NCBI GenBank assembly: GCA_000310025.1
Contig: FN649735.1
Location: forward strand, 909,504-944,397
Direction: 5' to 3'
Length of the DNA: 34,894 bases
Origin: Ectocarpus siliculosus
Lineage: Eukaryota; Sar; Phaeophyceae; Ectocarpales; Ectocarpaceae
Each line of letters begins with the position of its first letter. Within the stretch, counting starts at the first letter, position 1. The notes under the pieces are model-generated. The model was not told the origin of the DNA. It saw only the letters and a program-made list of their open reading frames with translations, and did no database searches. Below, piece after piece: positions 22,602-34,500 of the stretch. Both the position numbers and the translations under genes were made by a program.

Positions 22602-25315
22602 TACTTTTGCGCTTGAAATATGGAACTGCCTTTCGGACGAGAACAAGACGGAGTTCGGCGAATCCGCCACCGCCACCACAAGACCCCAATCACCGAGACC
22701 GCCTTTCAAGCGCTTCCTCTCTGGCACCAAAAAAAGCATTAAAGCATTCATTCGTAGAGTGCGAGAGGAACAACGCGCGGTGAGTTCACGTGGTAGGGGC
22801 GTGTGGAGTTGGAAAAGGCATACATATGTCCATATGTGTACGCGGCTGAATGCAGTGCAAATTGATGCATGTGCGTTCAACAATAAAACACCAACGTCCA
22901 TAGTCCGGCCTACACAACCCTGTATCATATTTTTTGCACGGTAGTCTTTGCTGTGTTGGTGTTTAGTTTTTCCTAATGTAATGTTTCCACAACCGTGCAT
23001 GCTCCGTGTTGATGTTGCAACAATGTTTTCCCCGTGACGTAACAAGGATACGTATGTTGCATGGGAAAAAAGTAACGTGTTGCCCAACGTTTTGGTACAT
23101 ACCCTGTGTCTACTCTGCTGGATTTGGCCAACTAACCAATCATAAACGTACGTTGCAAAAGCAGTTGGCGGGCTGTCTGTGCGTCATCTGTGCTCGGGCT
23201 GGAGCGTCGTTTCGTTTGTTTTCCCGCCCCCCTTCTAGCAGTTCTTCTTGCCTGCAAGCAGGGAAACTTCAGCTGAAATACACCTGTGCCATGCAGTCCC
23301 AACCATCGCATCAGAAGGCAGAGCCGAATAAGATGTAGCCACATAAATCTCAAGACGATTGATTAATATTTCTGGGCAAGAGCACGCCTTACACTTACTT
23401 GTGCCATGCAGTCCCAACCATCGCATTAAAAAGCAGAGCTAAATAGGATGCAGCCACACAAATCAAGACGATTGATTAATATTTCTGGGCAAGAGCACGC
23501 ATCACACTTGTGCCATCAGTCCCAACCATCGCATCACAAATGTAAAGCCAAATCAAAGGCAGCGACACAAATCTCAAGACGATTGATGTCTATTTCCGGG
23601 CAAGAGCACGCACTACAACCGAAAAATGTGTGTTTTCCCATTATGGTAGTACAAGCGGTAGAAAGGTTAGAAGGCAAGACATGTCAGTTGATGGCATTGT
23701 CGTTAGTTTTTGTAGCGGTCTCCACCTGCTCCCCTGTTTTATGCTTGGTCATCACTTCTTCTGTACTTGGCTGCTACAACGGGAGTACGGTATGTTTCTG
23801 TGCCCGTTGTGGGTAGTTGTAACGTCGACACTACCTTGTGATACGTCTGTACTGTGTACTGTGGTCATCTATCAGGGAAAAGTACGATGACACGAACAAC
23901 TTTTGGCGCGCGGTGACGAGGACCATGGAGGGGATTCGAGCACTTGATATCCCCACGTCTCAGGACCCTGAAGCTACCAAGAGGAACGCCATCGACGTTG
24001 GGGAGAAGGGAGGGGGTCAAGAGGTGGGGGTGCTGCGTGCGAGAGGATAAATCAATGGGTTGATGACGGTCTCGTGTCACTTCGTAGTCGTGTTTCCCCC
24101 TCGTTTTACGCTGGTAAGCAATCACTTAAAAGTGTTGTTGCTTTCTCCTTCCGGTGTGGTAGTTGGTCGGCTCCTGTGTGGGGCAAGAGGAAAAGGGATG
24201 GTAGGTCTCGAGGGGTACGAGTAGTCCACGACAAGAAATCATGGCATGGAGCCAAAGTACCGAATATCGACCGCGCGCACATGTATTGAAATTCCTCTTG
24301 CCTGAAACTGGCATGCATATCATTCCCCACACCCCTCACCCCGCCCCTCAACCACCCGCGGTTCCTCTCTTCCTCCCCTCTATCAAGGCAGATCCGTAAA
24401 GCCGAGCAGTCGGCGGTTGGCGCGGCGTCCGGAATTCCCGGTAGTCTCCGGGGCGCCCTCGACAACCACGGGTCGTCGTCGCCTGGGCTCGCCTGCGCCA
24501 TGCAGCACTCGTCTTCAGCAGAGAAAGCGAAGGAACGACACGCCGAGCAGGACGCGGAGACACAGCGAATGGCGGCGCGTCTTGATATTTTCGTTTTGGC
24601 TTAAGTGGAACGCAGCACAGCCTGGGTGGACTCGCGTCGCAAGATGGGCGAGCTGGTAATCATTATCTTCGAGGTTTTACTCGTGTGTGGTTGATGGGCT
24701 CTATTTTTTTGTTCTTGGCATTGTTACCTACCTGTCCATCACTCCAGTTGTGCTTCATTGGGATGCAGCGCTGTAAAAGCGCCAGCCTCATCGCACTTGC
24801 GTAGGTCGTGTGTGAGCCATGTCCAGTGCATCGGCGCTTGCGTCATTTGTCGTCGAGGGAGATATATATGTTTCGATTCTGGTGTATGGGTAACGGTAGC
24901 GCAAGACGGTAATAGACCTCCTGACAAAACCAGTCGCCGCAGCAGTAGTTCGACAAGCCTATCTCCTGGGAATGGTGTAAACAAATAGCTCCATCCCCTT
25001 GAGCCATGCATCCCATGACCGCAGCCCACTCACGACTATATACTCCACGCGCTTCCCGTGGTACAGCCGCCGGTGCATTGGGACGCAACATTTTCTCCGA
25101 CGTTGGCTTCCGCAACGGAATACCGTGAGACATGCTTGGACCAGCCCATTCCGTGGGCGACCTTCGATGACTTCCGGGCTGCAGTGCGCCCTGCGGCAGG
25201 GGACGAGAGGCAGAGGAAAGCCGTTGTTGATCGCTACGGGGTACACCTGCCTCCCCTGGAAGCCGAGGCGAGAGAGAAAGCCGTGTTGACGGTGCTGGTC
25301 CTCTACGGGGAGTGA
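22602..25315 (+). CDS. Candidate multi-exon hypothetical gene
   Basis: Plausible plus-strand exons: 22602-22779 (acceptor TGCTGTATGTACAG, donor GTGAGT; a basic C-terminal helix containing KKSIKAFIRRVREEQ), 23883-24023 (phase 0 at both ends, with YDDTNNFWRAVTRTMEG), 24392-24604 (strong acceptor after a CT-rich tract, helical and charged, SSAEKAKERHAEQDAETQRM) and 25145-25315 (PIPWATFDDFRAAVRP to a stop). The first three junctions fit in phase. An in-frame TAA at 24602-24604 is followed by 17 more readable codons and a donor at 24656, so the third exon may be terminal or broken. The last exon may therefore belong to a different transcript. No family is recognised. The acidic/basic helical composition suggests a soluble protein. 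Confidence 0.35.
23281..23617 (+). repeat. Three-copy tandem repeat, unit about 109-115 bp
   Basis: Each unit begins TTGTGCCATGCAGTCCCAAC or a close variant (GTGCC at 23286, 23401 and 23510) and ends with GGGCAAGAGCACGC. The copies differ by small indels. The array lies in the space between two candidate exons and holds no coding sequence. Confidence 0.9.
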
Positions 25316-25384
25316 ATCATTTCGGACCTCACGGCGAAAGGTAGTGAGAACCACTCACAGACGCGTTTACGTCGACAGGACGCC
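25141..25384 (+). repeat. Tandem duplication containing an exon, unit 1
   Basis: Runs from CCAGCCCATTCCGTGGG to CAGGACGCC and matches 25406-25609. It includes the candidate terminal exon and what would be its 3' UTR (CGGACCTCACGGCG, CCACTCACAGACGC). Confidence 0.8.
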
Positions 25385-25405
25385 TTACCCTTCTATACCG
25401 TTGGG

Positions 25406-25609
25406 CCAGCCCATCCCGTGGGGGATCTTCGGCGAGCTCTGGGCAGCAGTTCGCCCCGTCGTACGGGACGAGAAGCAGAGGGAAGCCGTCGTTGATTGCT
25501 ACGGGAGCGACCTGCTTCGCCTTGTACACGACGGGGGTGATCTCGGACCTCACGGCGGAAGCGGTATAGTGTTGACCACTCACAGACGCTTGTATATCCG
25601 CAAGGCGTC
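25406..25609 (+). repeat. Tandem duplication containing an exon, unit 2
   Basis: Second copy of 25141-25384, diverged and about 40 bp shorter. It stays open: PIPWGIFGELWAAVRP parallels PIPWATFDDFRAAVRP in unit 1. The stop used in unit 1 is lost here and the frame runs on to 25611. Confidence 0.75.
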
Positions 25610-25841
25610 CTGATCATACTAACCACTTGACCCACTGCCAACAGTTGTTTCTCTGCGTCGTCGAGAGCAAAATAAAAGGCGGTGGTTGGTAAGGTTGAGT
25701 TTTTCCCGACAGCGACAGGCAGGCGGGAGTTGCGTGCATTGCCCATTGCGTGATTCTGCACGGCTCCATGTCACGATTCGTCATTTCGTTTGCATCCACG
25801 CGCTAGAGATAGAGCGACGACTTCGAAATTATGATCCTACG

Positions 25842-26587
25842 TGTTGAGAAGCACGATGAACACTAGACCACTACAATATTCAGCGCTGACTAGTGGTCTA
25901 GTGGTCATTGTGCTTCTCAACAAAAGTTCATGCCCGTGTCCGGTCTGGCTTTGCAGCCACGAACACGTCCCCCCCAGGGTTGCTATCCCTGCGATCAGCG
26001 CTGTCTTACCCGGAAATCGCTATCGGTACAAGAGGTTCATCGGCGTGTTTTGCGAAGCCTATTTTCCCAGGCTCTTTCTGTAGTAATTTTCTACCACCGA
26101 TCGAAGATCTAAGCAGCCCGCTCCTCTGGTGTGGCGGGACTGCTTCAGGTATCCCATCCGTACGTGTGTAACAGCCCGCTCCTCTGGTGGCGGGACTGCT
26201 TCAAGTATTCCATCTGCACGTGTGTAACAGCCCGCTCCTCTGGTGGCGGGACTGCTTCAGGTATTCCATCTGCACGTATGTAGCAGCCCATTCCCTGGTG
26301 GCGGAACTGCCGTAGTAAGATGTACCTCACACCGGTTGTAACAAAGCCCTCTCTCCTCTGGTGGTTTAGCTGCGGCAGGTATATTTTCCACCTGCACTTG
26401 CTGGTGCGTGATGTAGCAGCTCGCGCCGGCCTCCGGTGGCGTTGCTGCTGCATTATGTTATATTTCTCTACCATGCCTGGGTGGTTGTTTCTTGTCCGAC
26501 AGTGTTCGCCTGCTCGGTTTGCTCTTCCTTGTCTTGTTCTATGTGCGGCGCTGACTAGTGGTCTCGTGGTCATCGTGCTTCTCAACA
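25842..26587. mobile_element. Non-autonomous element with 32-bp terminal inverted repeats and hairpin array
   Basis: The ends are TGTTGAGAAGCACGATGA... and ...TCATCGTGCTTCTCAACA, inverted over about 32 bp (left 25842-25873, right 26556-26587) with few mismatches. CTACG flanks both sides (25837-25841 and 26588-26592), a 5-bp target-site duplication. The left arm has a second inverted partner at 25891-25921, so the left end can fold alone. TG...CA ends plus 5 bp would also suit a small LTR-type element, but the long inverted ends favour a foldback or DNA-transposon derivative. No transposase is present. Confidence 0.75.
26113..26455 (+). repeat. Tandem array of hairpin-forming units, period 56-59 bp
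   Basis: About six units begin CAGCCCGCTCCTCTGGTGGC or a variant (26113, 26172, 26228, 26284, then two diverged). In the best units CAGCCCGC can pair with GCGGGACTG around CTCCTCTGGTG. The 3' units drift (the last is spaced 74 bp). The whole array is interior to the element 25842-26587. Confidence 0.8.
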
Positions 26588-27707
26588 CTACGCTTTTGTC
26601 AAATTGGTAAATGTAGTACGAATTCGTGTGTCGTGGATGCTAGTCTCACGGTTGCGAAATTGCCCCCAACTGCGATTTAGGTTCCCCCAGCCTGTATGTC
26701 ATCTCTATCGTTGGTTTGTTTTCGTGTCTTGACTGAATGCCATGGGATTGTGATGTACCTCAGACTCTAAGTGGGAGCAGGAGGCTTTTCCTCTGGTCTT
26801 CCCTGCAAGGATGCGTGTTTGATTGTTGGTAGTTGATGAGGCGTTTATGTTTCGTGGTCTTTTTGTGTGCCCGACTCCGAGTGGAAGCACGGGGAGGCTG
26901 CTCCTGTTAATTGTTGTTGGCATAAAACGATGCACATCATATCCGTTCACGACTCGATCTTGCTGATCATTTCCGGACGGCAAGATGCCAAACTCTTCAC
27001 CCCGGAAATGCCTTAGAATGACATGTGTGCGCTACATGCGCCTGTCTACCAACGATCGTAGGCCAGCGACGTCGTGCGACAGTGCCACCGGACACCCTGC
27101 CGCATTCCTGGCCGGCATTGCTTGTGCTCACCCTTCCCCGTTCCATCTGCTCTGTGAAACGTTCCGCCTTTCAACTGGGAAATTAGCGATCCACCAACGG
27201 ATCAGGCGGTGTCTTTGAGCCGGGACGATGACACCTCGCGTGCAGTGTGTGCTGTCAACACGGACGTCAAGCACCAACCCTACCACAACCGTAGCCATAA
27301 CCCTTGTTTTACCTACGCGGCCATGGAATCTGATTCTTATAAAACGCCATGGGCCATTGTAGGTCGTTGGGATATACGGAGCGCATTGAGCGAGAGAGAC
27401 CACTCTCAGAGCATCACCACGACACGTCTTGTTCACTCATCTGGTCGTGCAGCACAACCACCACTCCCCCACCCCTGTCCTACGTTTCACGGGGGTGGTC
27501 CAATCTGGGGAATAGCCATCGTGGTTCACCCACCCACTACACATGTGGAGTTATCCTCGCAAGTGGAAACTGGTGCGTTGGTTCGCACGGGTACGCAAGG
27601 GCCGCCATTTATATCTTGCGCCGTCCTACATAGTCACAGCAGCAGCCAAAAACACTACCGCGGTAACAGCAAATAGTTACGAGCAATGATCTAAACGTTG
27701 CCATCAG
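26588..27707. other. 1.1 kb without a supported gene
   Basis: Plus-strand frames at 26985-27218 and 27209-27676 are open but show no motif or splice-phase support. Two short similar words (GACTC..AGTGG.AGCA) near 26762 and 26875 suggest a decayed local duplication. Confidence 0.35.
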
Positions 27708-27865
27708 GCCATGCGGCCCGGATGCTCTCCGCCATGACGGACAACGGCTTGACAACTCTGTACAAGCTGCAGTCTCTCATCTTCTCCGGTCATACGCCAT
27801 CATGCGTCGCGAAAGTAGCACACATGGCAGATCGATCCGTTTCGTCTTCCCGCGCTCTCAATTAG
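27708..27865 (+). CDS. Candidate terminal exon, function unknown
   Basis: After the acceptor GTTGCCATCAG there is an open frame of 51 codons to TAG with protein-like composition (MLSAMTDNGLTTLYKLQSL, then GHTPSCVAKVAHMADRS). It has no upstream Met, so it would need an upstream exon that I could not place. No family is recognised. Confidence 0.25.
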
Positions 27866-28410
27866 CGTCACAGTGCACCCCACGCTTGTGGCTATCCTAC
27901 GCTACCGGTCGAAGGGGTCTGACTTCAAGAGGGGACTCCCCAGAACTTGCATTCTTCTTTGGCATCTTCACACCCCTCCTACGATGCTTTTCGCAGCCTC
28001 AAGTACAGTACATCTCAACTGGCCCGTACCATCCTTGCATCCCCCTTAGGCCAATCGTTATCACCGCGCTTGGCAGCAGCAGGCTGGGCAGTCAGTCTCA
28101 CATAGACCGTGCAAGCATCGCTGAACCGGGTGCCGCCTCCCCCCACCACGCCGCAAAAAACGAGCCCTGTGGGGCTTGCGTCGTCCCTCTTACTGTCTCA
28201 GTCGCCATGCAGCGGCAGAGTGCACAACACCTCTCCATGGGGCCATCTCTTTCCAATCGGCATTCCGTCGCGTTCCCTTTTTTTTTCCTCCGGCGTGAAG
28301 GAAACGCCAGCATCGCTCAGCACGTGTGCATCGATCTCTGTAAACCTCTGTCACGGCTCATCTCTGGACCCATGCGGTGTAAGTTGAAGCCGCGGGGGTG
28401 TTGTGTACGT

Positions 28411-28508
28411 CGTTCACTCCATCATGCCGATTTTCGCCATCATGCGGCAGACGACGTTGTGCGTCACTCACTCCATCATGCCGTTCCTCGCCATCATGCG
28501 GTAGACGG
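28411..28508. repeat. Two-copy tandem repeat over the Hsp70 stop codon, period 54 bp
   Basis: TCACTCCATCATGCCG...CGCCATCATGCGG.AGACG occurs twice. The right copy contains the last ten codons and stop of the Hsp70-like gene (minus strand). The left copy lies downstream of the stop and would encode nearly the same end (MMAKIGMME, stop). Confidence 0.8.
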
Positions 28509-31500
28509 AAGCCTGCCAGGACGTCATCACCTCTTGGCCCTCCACCTGTACAGATGACCACAAACCACGACCACATGGAAACGTGCGTCGTCGTTTTCAG
28601 TTCGTTCGTCCCGAAATAGAAGATAGAATTGAGTCAAGACAGACTCAGGGTCCCGCGGGGCGAAGGACGTCACAAAAAGCAACAAAGTACGGCAGCGTGC
28701 ACACCGCGATGGAACAGGCTTTCACACATGAATGAAAAAGTGGTGAACGAAAGAAGGGAGGGTTGAAGAACAAAAAGCTCAGGCAAAAAATGCAATTTTT
28801 CAGTCGGAAGAACCGCCCAAAACCTACGGGAAAAAAAACGTTGCGCTCTCGAAAACCCGTGCGGAAAAACGGGACTCGCAGTAGGCAGCAGGGACGATCA
28901 AAGAGGCAAGCGAATGACCAAAACCCATACAAGTAGCAAAATAGATTACACTGGAAGACACGGTAGGTTCCAGACACGCAGGCCATTGCCATCCCGTCCC
29001 ACATTCTGCTCAAGCACGGGCTCCTTGACGACTACCCCGACTTTCTTCCCATCTTCGGCGATAGACAAAATGGACTATGGAGTCAAGAGGGATATCCGAG
29101 CATTTCCGGCAAAGGACAAAATGGACCCCAGACCCGAGAGGGTCATCCACGACTTCCGGCAAAACGGTCAGATGAACTGTTGTGAAGATCCAGCGGGGCA
29201 CCCACGTATGCCCAGTACACAACAACACGAACTACTGTACAGATCGAAGAGGGAGGTCCCGGGCCTATCGTACCTCGCCCTCGAGGATCCCCGCGAACGC
29301 GGCCGCGCCCAGGGCCACCGCGCGGTCGGGGTCCACCGTCCTCTTCGGCTTCACCCCGGTGATGCCACCCACCAACCTCTGCGGTGAATATCAGAAAAAA
29401 AAGAAACATCGAGAGCGAGATAGAGAAAGAGAGAGAGAAGGGAAAAAAAATGTTCAACACAACAGGCGGCGAAATTACAACAGGTGAACGCGTCCTTTTC
29501 GCTGAAAATATTTATGTGGTGTATTCGAGGTCCTGTAGTTGGTTTGATATAAAGACCGCAATGTTTGCCCGGTCGCCCCGGTGGTCTAGTTGGTATCCTC
29601 GAAACCTTCTAGAGGTCAGGTCAGGGGTTCGAATCCCGGCGTAAGCGAGCTTTTCTTGCAAAGTGAGTTTTTCTCTCGCTTCCGCTTCTGGCCTAGTGGA
29701 TACAAAGCGCTAGTTCGTGTGTACACAGAGGAAAGAGAGTGCTGAAATCTTCTCGCATTAAAAATCGAAGGCAAAGTACCGCAGGAGGGGAAGGTAAAGA
29801 GGGGCTCTTCTGTGTGCACACGGGTAGGAGTAAACGGCACTAGTGCTGTGAGCGCTGATTTGAAGTGAAGACAAAACAAAAATAATAAAAAAAAAAGACC
29901 GTCTACAAAGAAATGAGTTGTACCCGATACAGTAGTACATGCGTAAAACTACCAAACACGCCCTGAGACTAGGTGCTTTGTCTTGTTCCGCACACAGTAT
30001 AAATGGCAGTTCACGACGACGATCTGGACAGGAAAAAAAGTAACACAGCAGTCCACGAAAACACACACTTACGATATGAGCAAACCGCAGGCCGAAACTC
30101 CAAGACTCACTTCGCGCGTGAAAATTGAAGAGGCGGCAGCTATCTATGTCCGCCGCGCCCCATTCACACAGACGGGCAAAAAGCGAGCGCAGTGTCCATG
30201 TGAAAAACGAAGGAGATGTCACTATATACATAGAACGTTGTGCGGAGATCAGCAGGCACACGGGTAGGTCACGCACGCATCACCATGCATTCATTGCAAA
30301 ACTGTTCTTGCCTGTTCATCTGTTCATAGATATGAAGATTTGTGGTTCGACAGAAAAAAGCACATGCGAGACAGACAGAGACAGACAGACAGAAAGAGAG
30401 AGACAGCGAGAGAGAGAGAGAGCAGCTGACCTGTACGCAGGGCATCCTTGTTGCACCCCCGACAAGAACGACCTTGTCAACCATCCGCCCCCCTTGAGGA
30501 AAACGCCTCAGCTTCGCGCTCCCGTCCATGCTCCGAGCAACCTCGGCCATCGAAGACACCTGGTTCCACAGATGCGGCGCCATGAACAACATATATAACG
30601 TAGTACTAGGGGAAGCGCATGACATCACTTTCGGAAACCATGGTGGTCTAATAGAGACGTGATCACGAAACAAAAAAACAGTACAGCGTTGCGTTCAAAG
30701 CGTCACCGTTGTCACAAGAGATGTGATGATCAGAGCCAAACAAACAAACAAACAAACTGGGGGGTGTATCAAGACTGCCGATAGAGTTATGACGACGAGA
30801 ACAAATGCAACCCGCCCCCCCCCCCGATGTTTGCCATCCATCACTTCGTGATCTCGGCAACCAGGTTACCGCTTTTTTTTTTTGCCTTTGGTTTGTTTGT
30901 GTTTTGCGGTAACCATGAATGGTGGTCGAGTTGATTATGTTGTGCGGGGTCGAGAACCCTCACTCCGCGCAAAGGGGATGATCGCACCGCGTTGTGTTAA
31001 ATTGGTCAAGCATCCTCAAGGCAGTTACACAGTGCTTACAACGGTCTCTGGAAGTGAAAGCACCGGAAAATAAATTAAGCCATACGCAGCTGTCATCCGT
31101 ACGCAAGTAAGTAAGCACAAGATGCCGAACAACCTTAGCAGGATGCAGCGCGCCCTTCGTGCGACTTGCCGAATACCTCACGGTGCTTCGCGCTTGGTCA
31201 TGTGAGAGCTTGGTCCGGTGAGAACCCGGCGTGCTTCCGTCCCGGCTTTGAAGGGATGCGAGGTCAATGGTCTAACGACTACGGCATGTACGACTATTTA
31301 TGAGCACACACACACCCCAATATCTCAAAGTGCTCGCCACAGCAGAACCCCGTAGTCTCGCCTGCTTCCTCAGAGACTTGGACTGGGACCTGGCCTTTTT
31401 TCTCGCTTTCGCCTGCTCTTTGCGGAGTTTCCGGAGGCTTCCCCCCTGTCGTTCCGCAGCCTCGCCCCCGCCACTGCTAACGCCTTCGCGCAACTCCCTC

Positions 31501-34500
31501 GAATCCTCTAAGTCGTAGTCCATGAAGGCTCCCGTGTCTGCCGGGAGGCTGATGTCGGCCATTATGGCCACTTCCCTGGTGGGCGATCAAAGCAACGCGG
31601 TCGATCGACAGTTGATTCGGGTGGGTGTGCCTTTGATGACCCCGAAGGTAACAGCTAATCCGCGTATAGCAGTAGCGGGCTATTCGTTGGTATTAACTTG
31701 CTCCGGCACAATCAAACAAGGGGAGGAGGGGAAGCGAGAACCGCCCGAGCGAAAAGTTTTTGCGTTGATTGGGAGGATCTAAGGGATTGTCACCTTTCAG
31801 TGCGTCCAACAACCGGATCGGATCGGTTAGGAACGAATCCCGTCGCATCGCATCGGGAGGCCCTTACTCGCGGGAAGATTGACCGCGCGAGTAACGGGGG
31901 AGGAAATTCTCCTTGTTGTCGCTGTAATCTTCACGTTCACAAAAAAAACTGACGCAGTCTGTGCTCAAGTGCTTGGAATCGGGAGCACCAATCATGACGT
32001 CATATCAAATCACCTCATCGGCGCCATGACACGCTTCAGCGGCTCCATGATCAACGACTCCATTTTTGCTCTGGAAGGAACGTAGGGAAGCATGCGCACG
32101 GAAGGGAGAAGCGACGGGGAGACGGGGTAGCGATATCCGAGGCAGAAAGAAGGGAGAGGGGGGGGCGGGGGGGGGGGAGGATGATGTTGTTACTGGCTGT
32201 AGTCATAACGAAATAATCTTGGCACTGGCATACTGGCATAGGCTGTGTTTCGGCAGTAGAGTGATTTATGTGCGCTCAGCCAAAGCACAGTACAGGTCCG
32301 ACCCAGTGCGTTCCCCCCGCTCCGATCCCGCGTCACGCCACGTAATCCCCCGAGTGTCGTGAAAAAATAAGGCCTAGGGGTGAGCCTGACGCCCCTCCGC
32401 CTATCGGGAGTCGTGCCAGCGTCATACACAGCCCCACAGGCCATGTCCCACCTAGCCCGGCCCCTTCCCCTAGCTAATAATGTGTATCCCGCCTCCCCTA
32501 TCCCCTCATCCGCGACGACCCTCCCCAATTCCCAAGCTCTACCTTGGGTCTCTCCAGACCAAAAGTCTTTTTATTCCGCGACACTTTCATTAACATAGCC
32601 CACCCCTTTTGCCCGACCGGGTCTCACAAGCCGATCTCGAGCTACAGCGCACGACGTGCGACAACCGAAGCATGACTCGGTAGGGCATCGCAAATCATGA
32701 CGCCTCCCCGAGTTGCAGCAGCTTCCGCTCACTACAGCGGACGAGAGGCGTCGTTGTTTGCTTCGCCCTGTTGTGCGGCGGTTGAGCAGACCGAGGGGGT
32801 CCTGTTCGTAAGAAATAATACTTCCGAGAACCAGGGGGGGGGATCCGTCCGCGAAAAACGAGTGTTGGTTCATGTTGTACATATGGCATGTGAATATGGA
32901 AGTCATGCAGCACACCCATCCATCTATGCGAGCTGCATCTCTATAGGGGCATCTCTGGAGGAGCTGAGTTATCGCCCTGGTTGCAATGTGCATCCTCTGC
33001 TGGGCAGCGGTGGTTGTTATCGTAGTCGTTCCCGCTTCCCGCTTCAGCTTTTTTTCACCCAGTCAGGTGCTGGTAGTCTTCTATGGTTATTGGTGTATTT
33101 TGTGTTGTCATCTTGGTCTGGTCCATCCGTGTTGCTTCCTTGTTGTGTTGGTTAGAGCTTCTGTGCTGCTGTGTGACGGCCGCTGGCTGCTGGTGTATGA
33201 CAGCTGCCTTGCTGTTGCCCCTGTTGTCCCTGCCCTTACTCCAGCGCATGCGTGACGAGTCGAGTCCGTGGTATGCTGCTTTATTTCTGGCTCTCACACA
33301 GCAGTTTGTCTCATGTCTTGTACAGATACAGGTCTATACATACATAGAGAGCTTTCGACGAAAAAGCGGTCGACGTCCGGTGGTGGGTGTCCCGTCAAGA
33401 AGGGTTAGCGGCAGGTACACTCGACATCGCGGGTTACCACCACAAGAGTACGACTCTTCGCCGGACCCACTAGGACGAGAACAACCTCTGTCCGTCCGTT
33501 AGGTTGCTTCCTTCCCTCTCTCGCTCCTGCCCGGCATTTTTTTCTTTTATGCTTACAACGAAAATCAAACGGTTGCCTGGAGTCCCGGTAGTAATCCAAT
33601 TTACGGGGTCCGCTCCGCGTGACAATTTGTTTTTGGCCGGGGTCCGCTCCCTTGCAGCCGTCGCCGAACTCGTCGTGCCCGCACAGAAGGCACGTCAGGG
33701 TAGTGGCCTGTTCTGCTGTCAACTTCGCCATAGTCCTCGGAGTCTGCTCGACCGTCTCATGGAAACCCCCCACACGTTTTGGAGACACTCGACATTTCCT
33801 CAACAAGTTGAGTGTCTCCACAAATTTGGGGGGGGTTCCAGAAGACTGTCGAGCAGACTCCGAGGACTATGCCGAAGTTGACAGCAGAACAGGCCACTAC
33901 CCTGACGTGCCTTCTGTGCGGGCACGACGAGTTCGGCGACGGCTGCAAGGGGTGGGGCGTAAGGTGACCACTTTCTGCGTTGTTGGTTTGTTCGCTTGCT
34001 GATAACCACTTTCTCAAAATGACAAGCGCTGCGAAGTACCTGGTTTGAGTGGTCGCAGGGTGCTGTAGATCATGTGTCTCTCGCCCGTGACGTAACAATG
34101 ACAAGGATATTAGATCTAGGCGGGAGTTGAAGCTCGGGAAGACAGAAAAGGAAAGGAATAGGGCACGAGTCTTTATCACCTCAGCCCCCCCCTGCTGGAG
34201 GCACCGCCAACCGTGTGTTCTGTTGTGGCGAAAATAGCCAGGCGTTACATATTGCCACGCGCTGCTGTTCAAATAAAATGATAAAACACGTTTGCCTCGG
34301 GTTCGCCAACGGTTCTTGAACAATCGTCGCGCTACTGAACCACCCCCACCTACCTAGTGAAAGGATAGACTAGGGAAGACAATTTTGAGCCACCTTTGGC
34401 AAAGCAGGAAGGAACTGTTGGTCATCGGTGATCGGTCCTGTGGGTACAATGCACCGTCCTCTCGAGGACGCGTGGTCAATGGTCTCACCGCTAAGGCATG

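Noticed and set aside
26113-26455. CRISPR-like array of regularly spaced repeats
   Set aside because: The repeat and the intervening part are both conserved between units, so it is a simple tandem array. The setting is eukaryotic and there are no cas genes.
27802-28557. Plus-strand frame of 251 codons
   Set aside because: It overlaps the antisense of the Hsp70 terminal exon and its tandem duplication. His/Ser-rich output from repeated CATCATG units indicates a shadow frame.
32986-33255. Hydrophobic plus-strand frame resembling a membrane protein
   Set aside because: The hydrophobicity comes from a TTG/TGT-rich tract, with no charged flanks or splice support.
33348-33502. Possible plus-strand terminal exon (Arg/Pro-rich) after CATACATAG
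   Set aside because: No upstream exon in phase was found, and the overlapping minus-strand frame from the palindrome arm is just as open.
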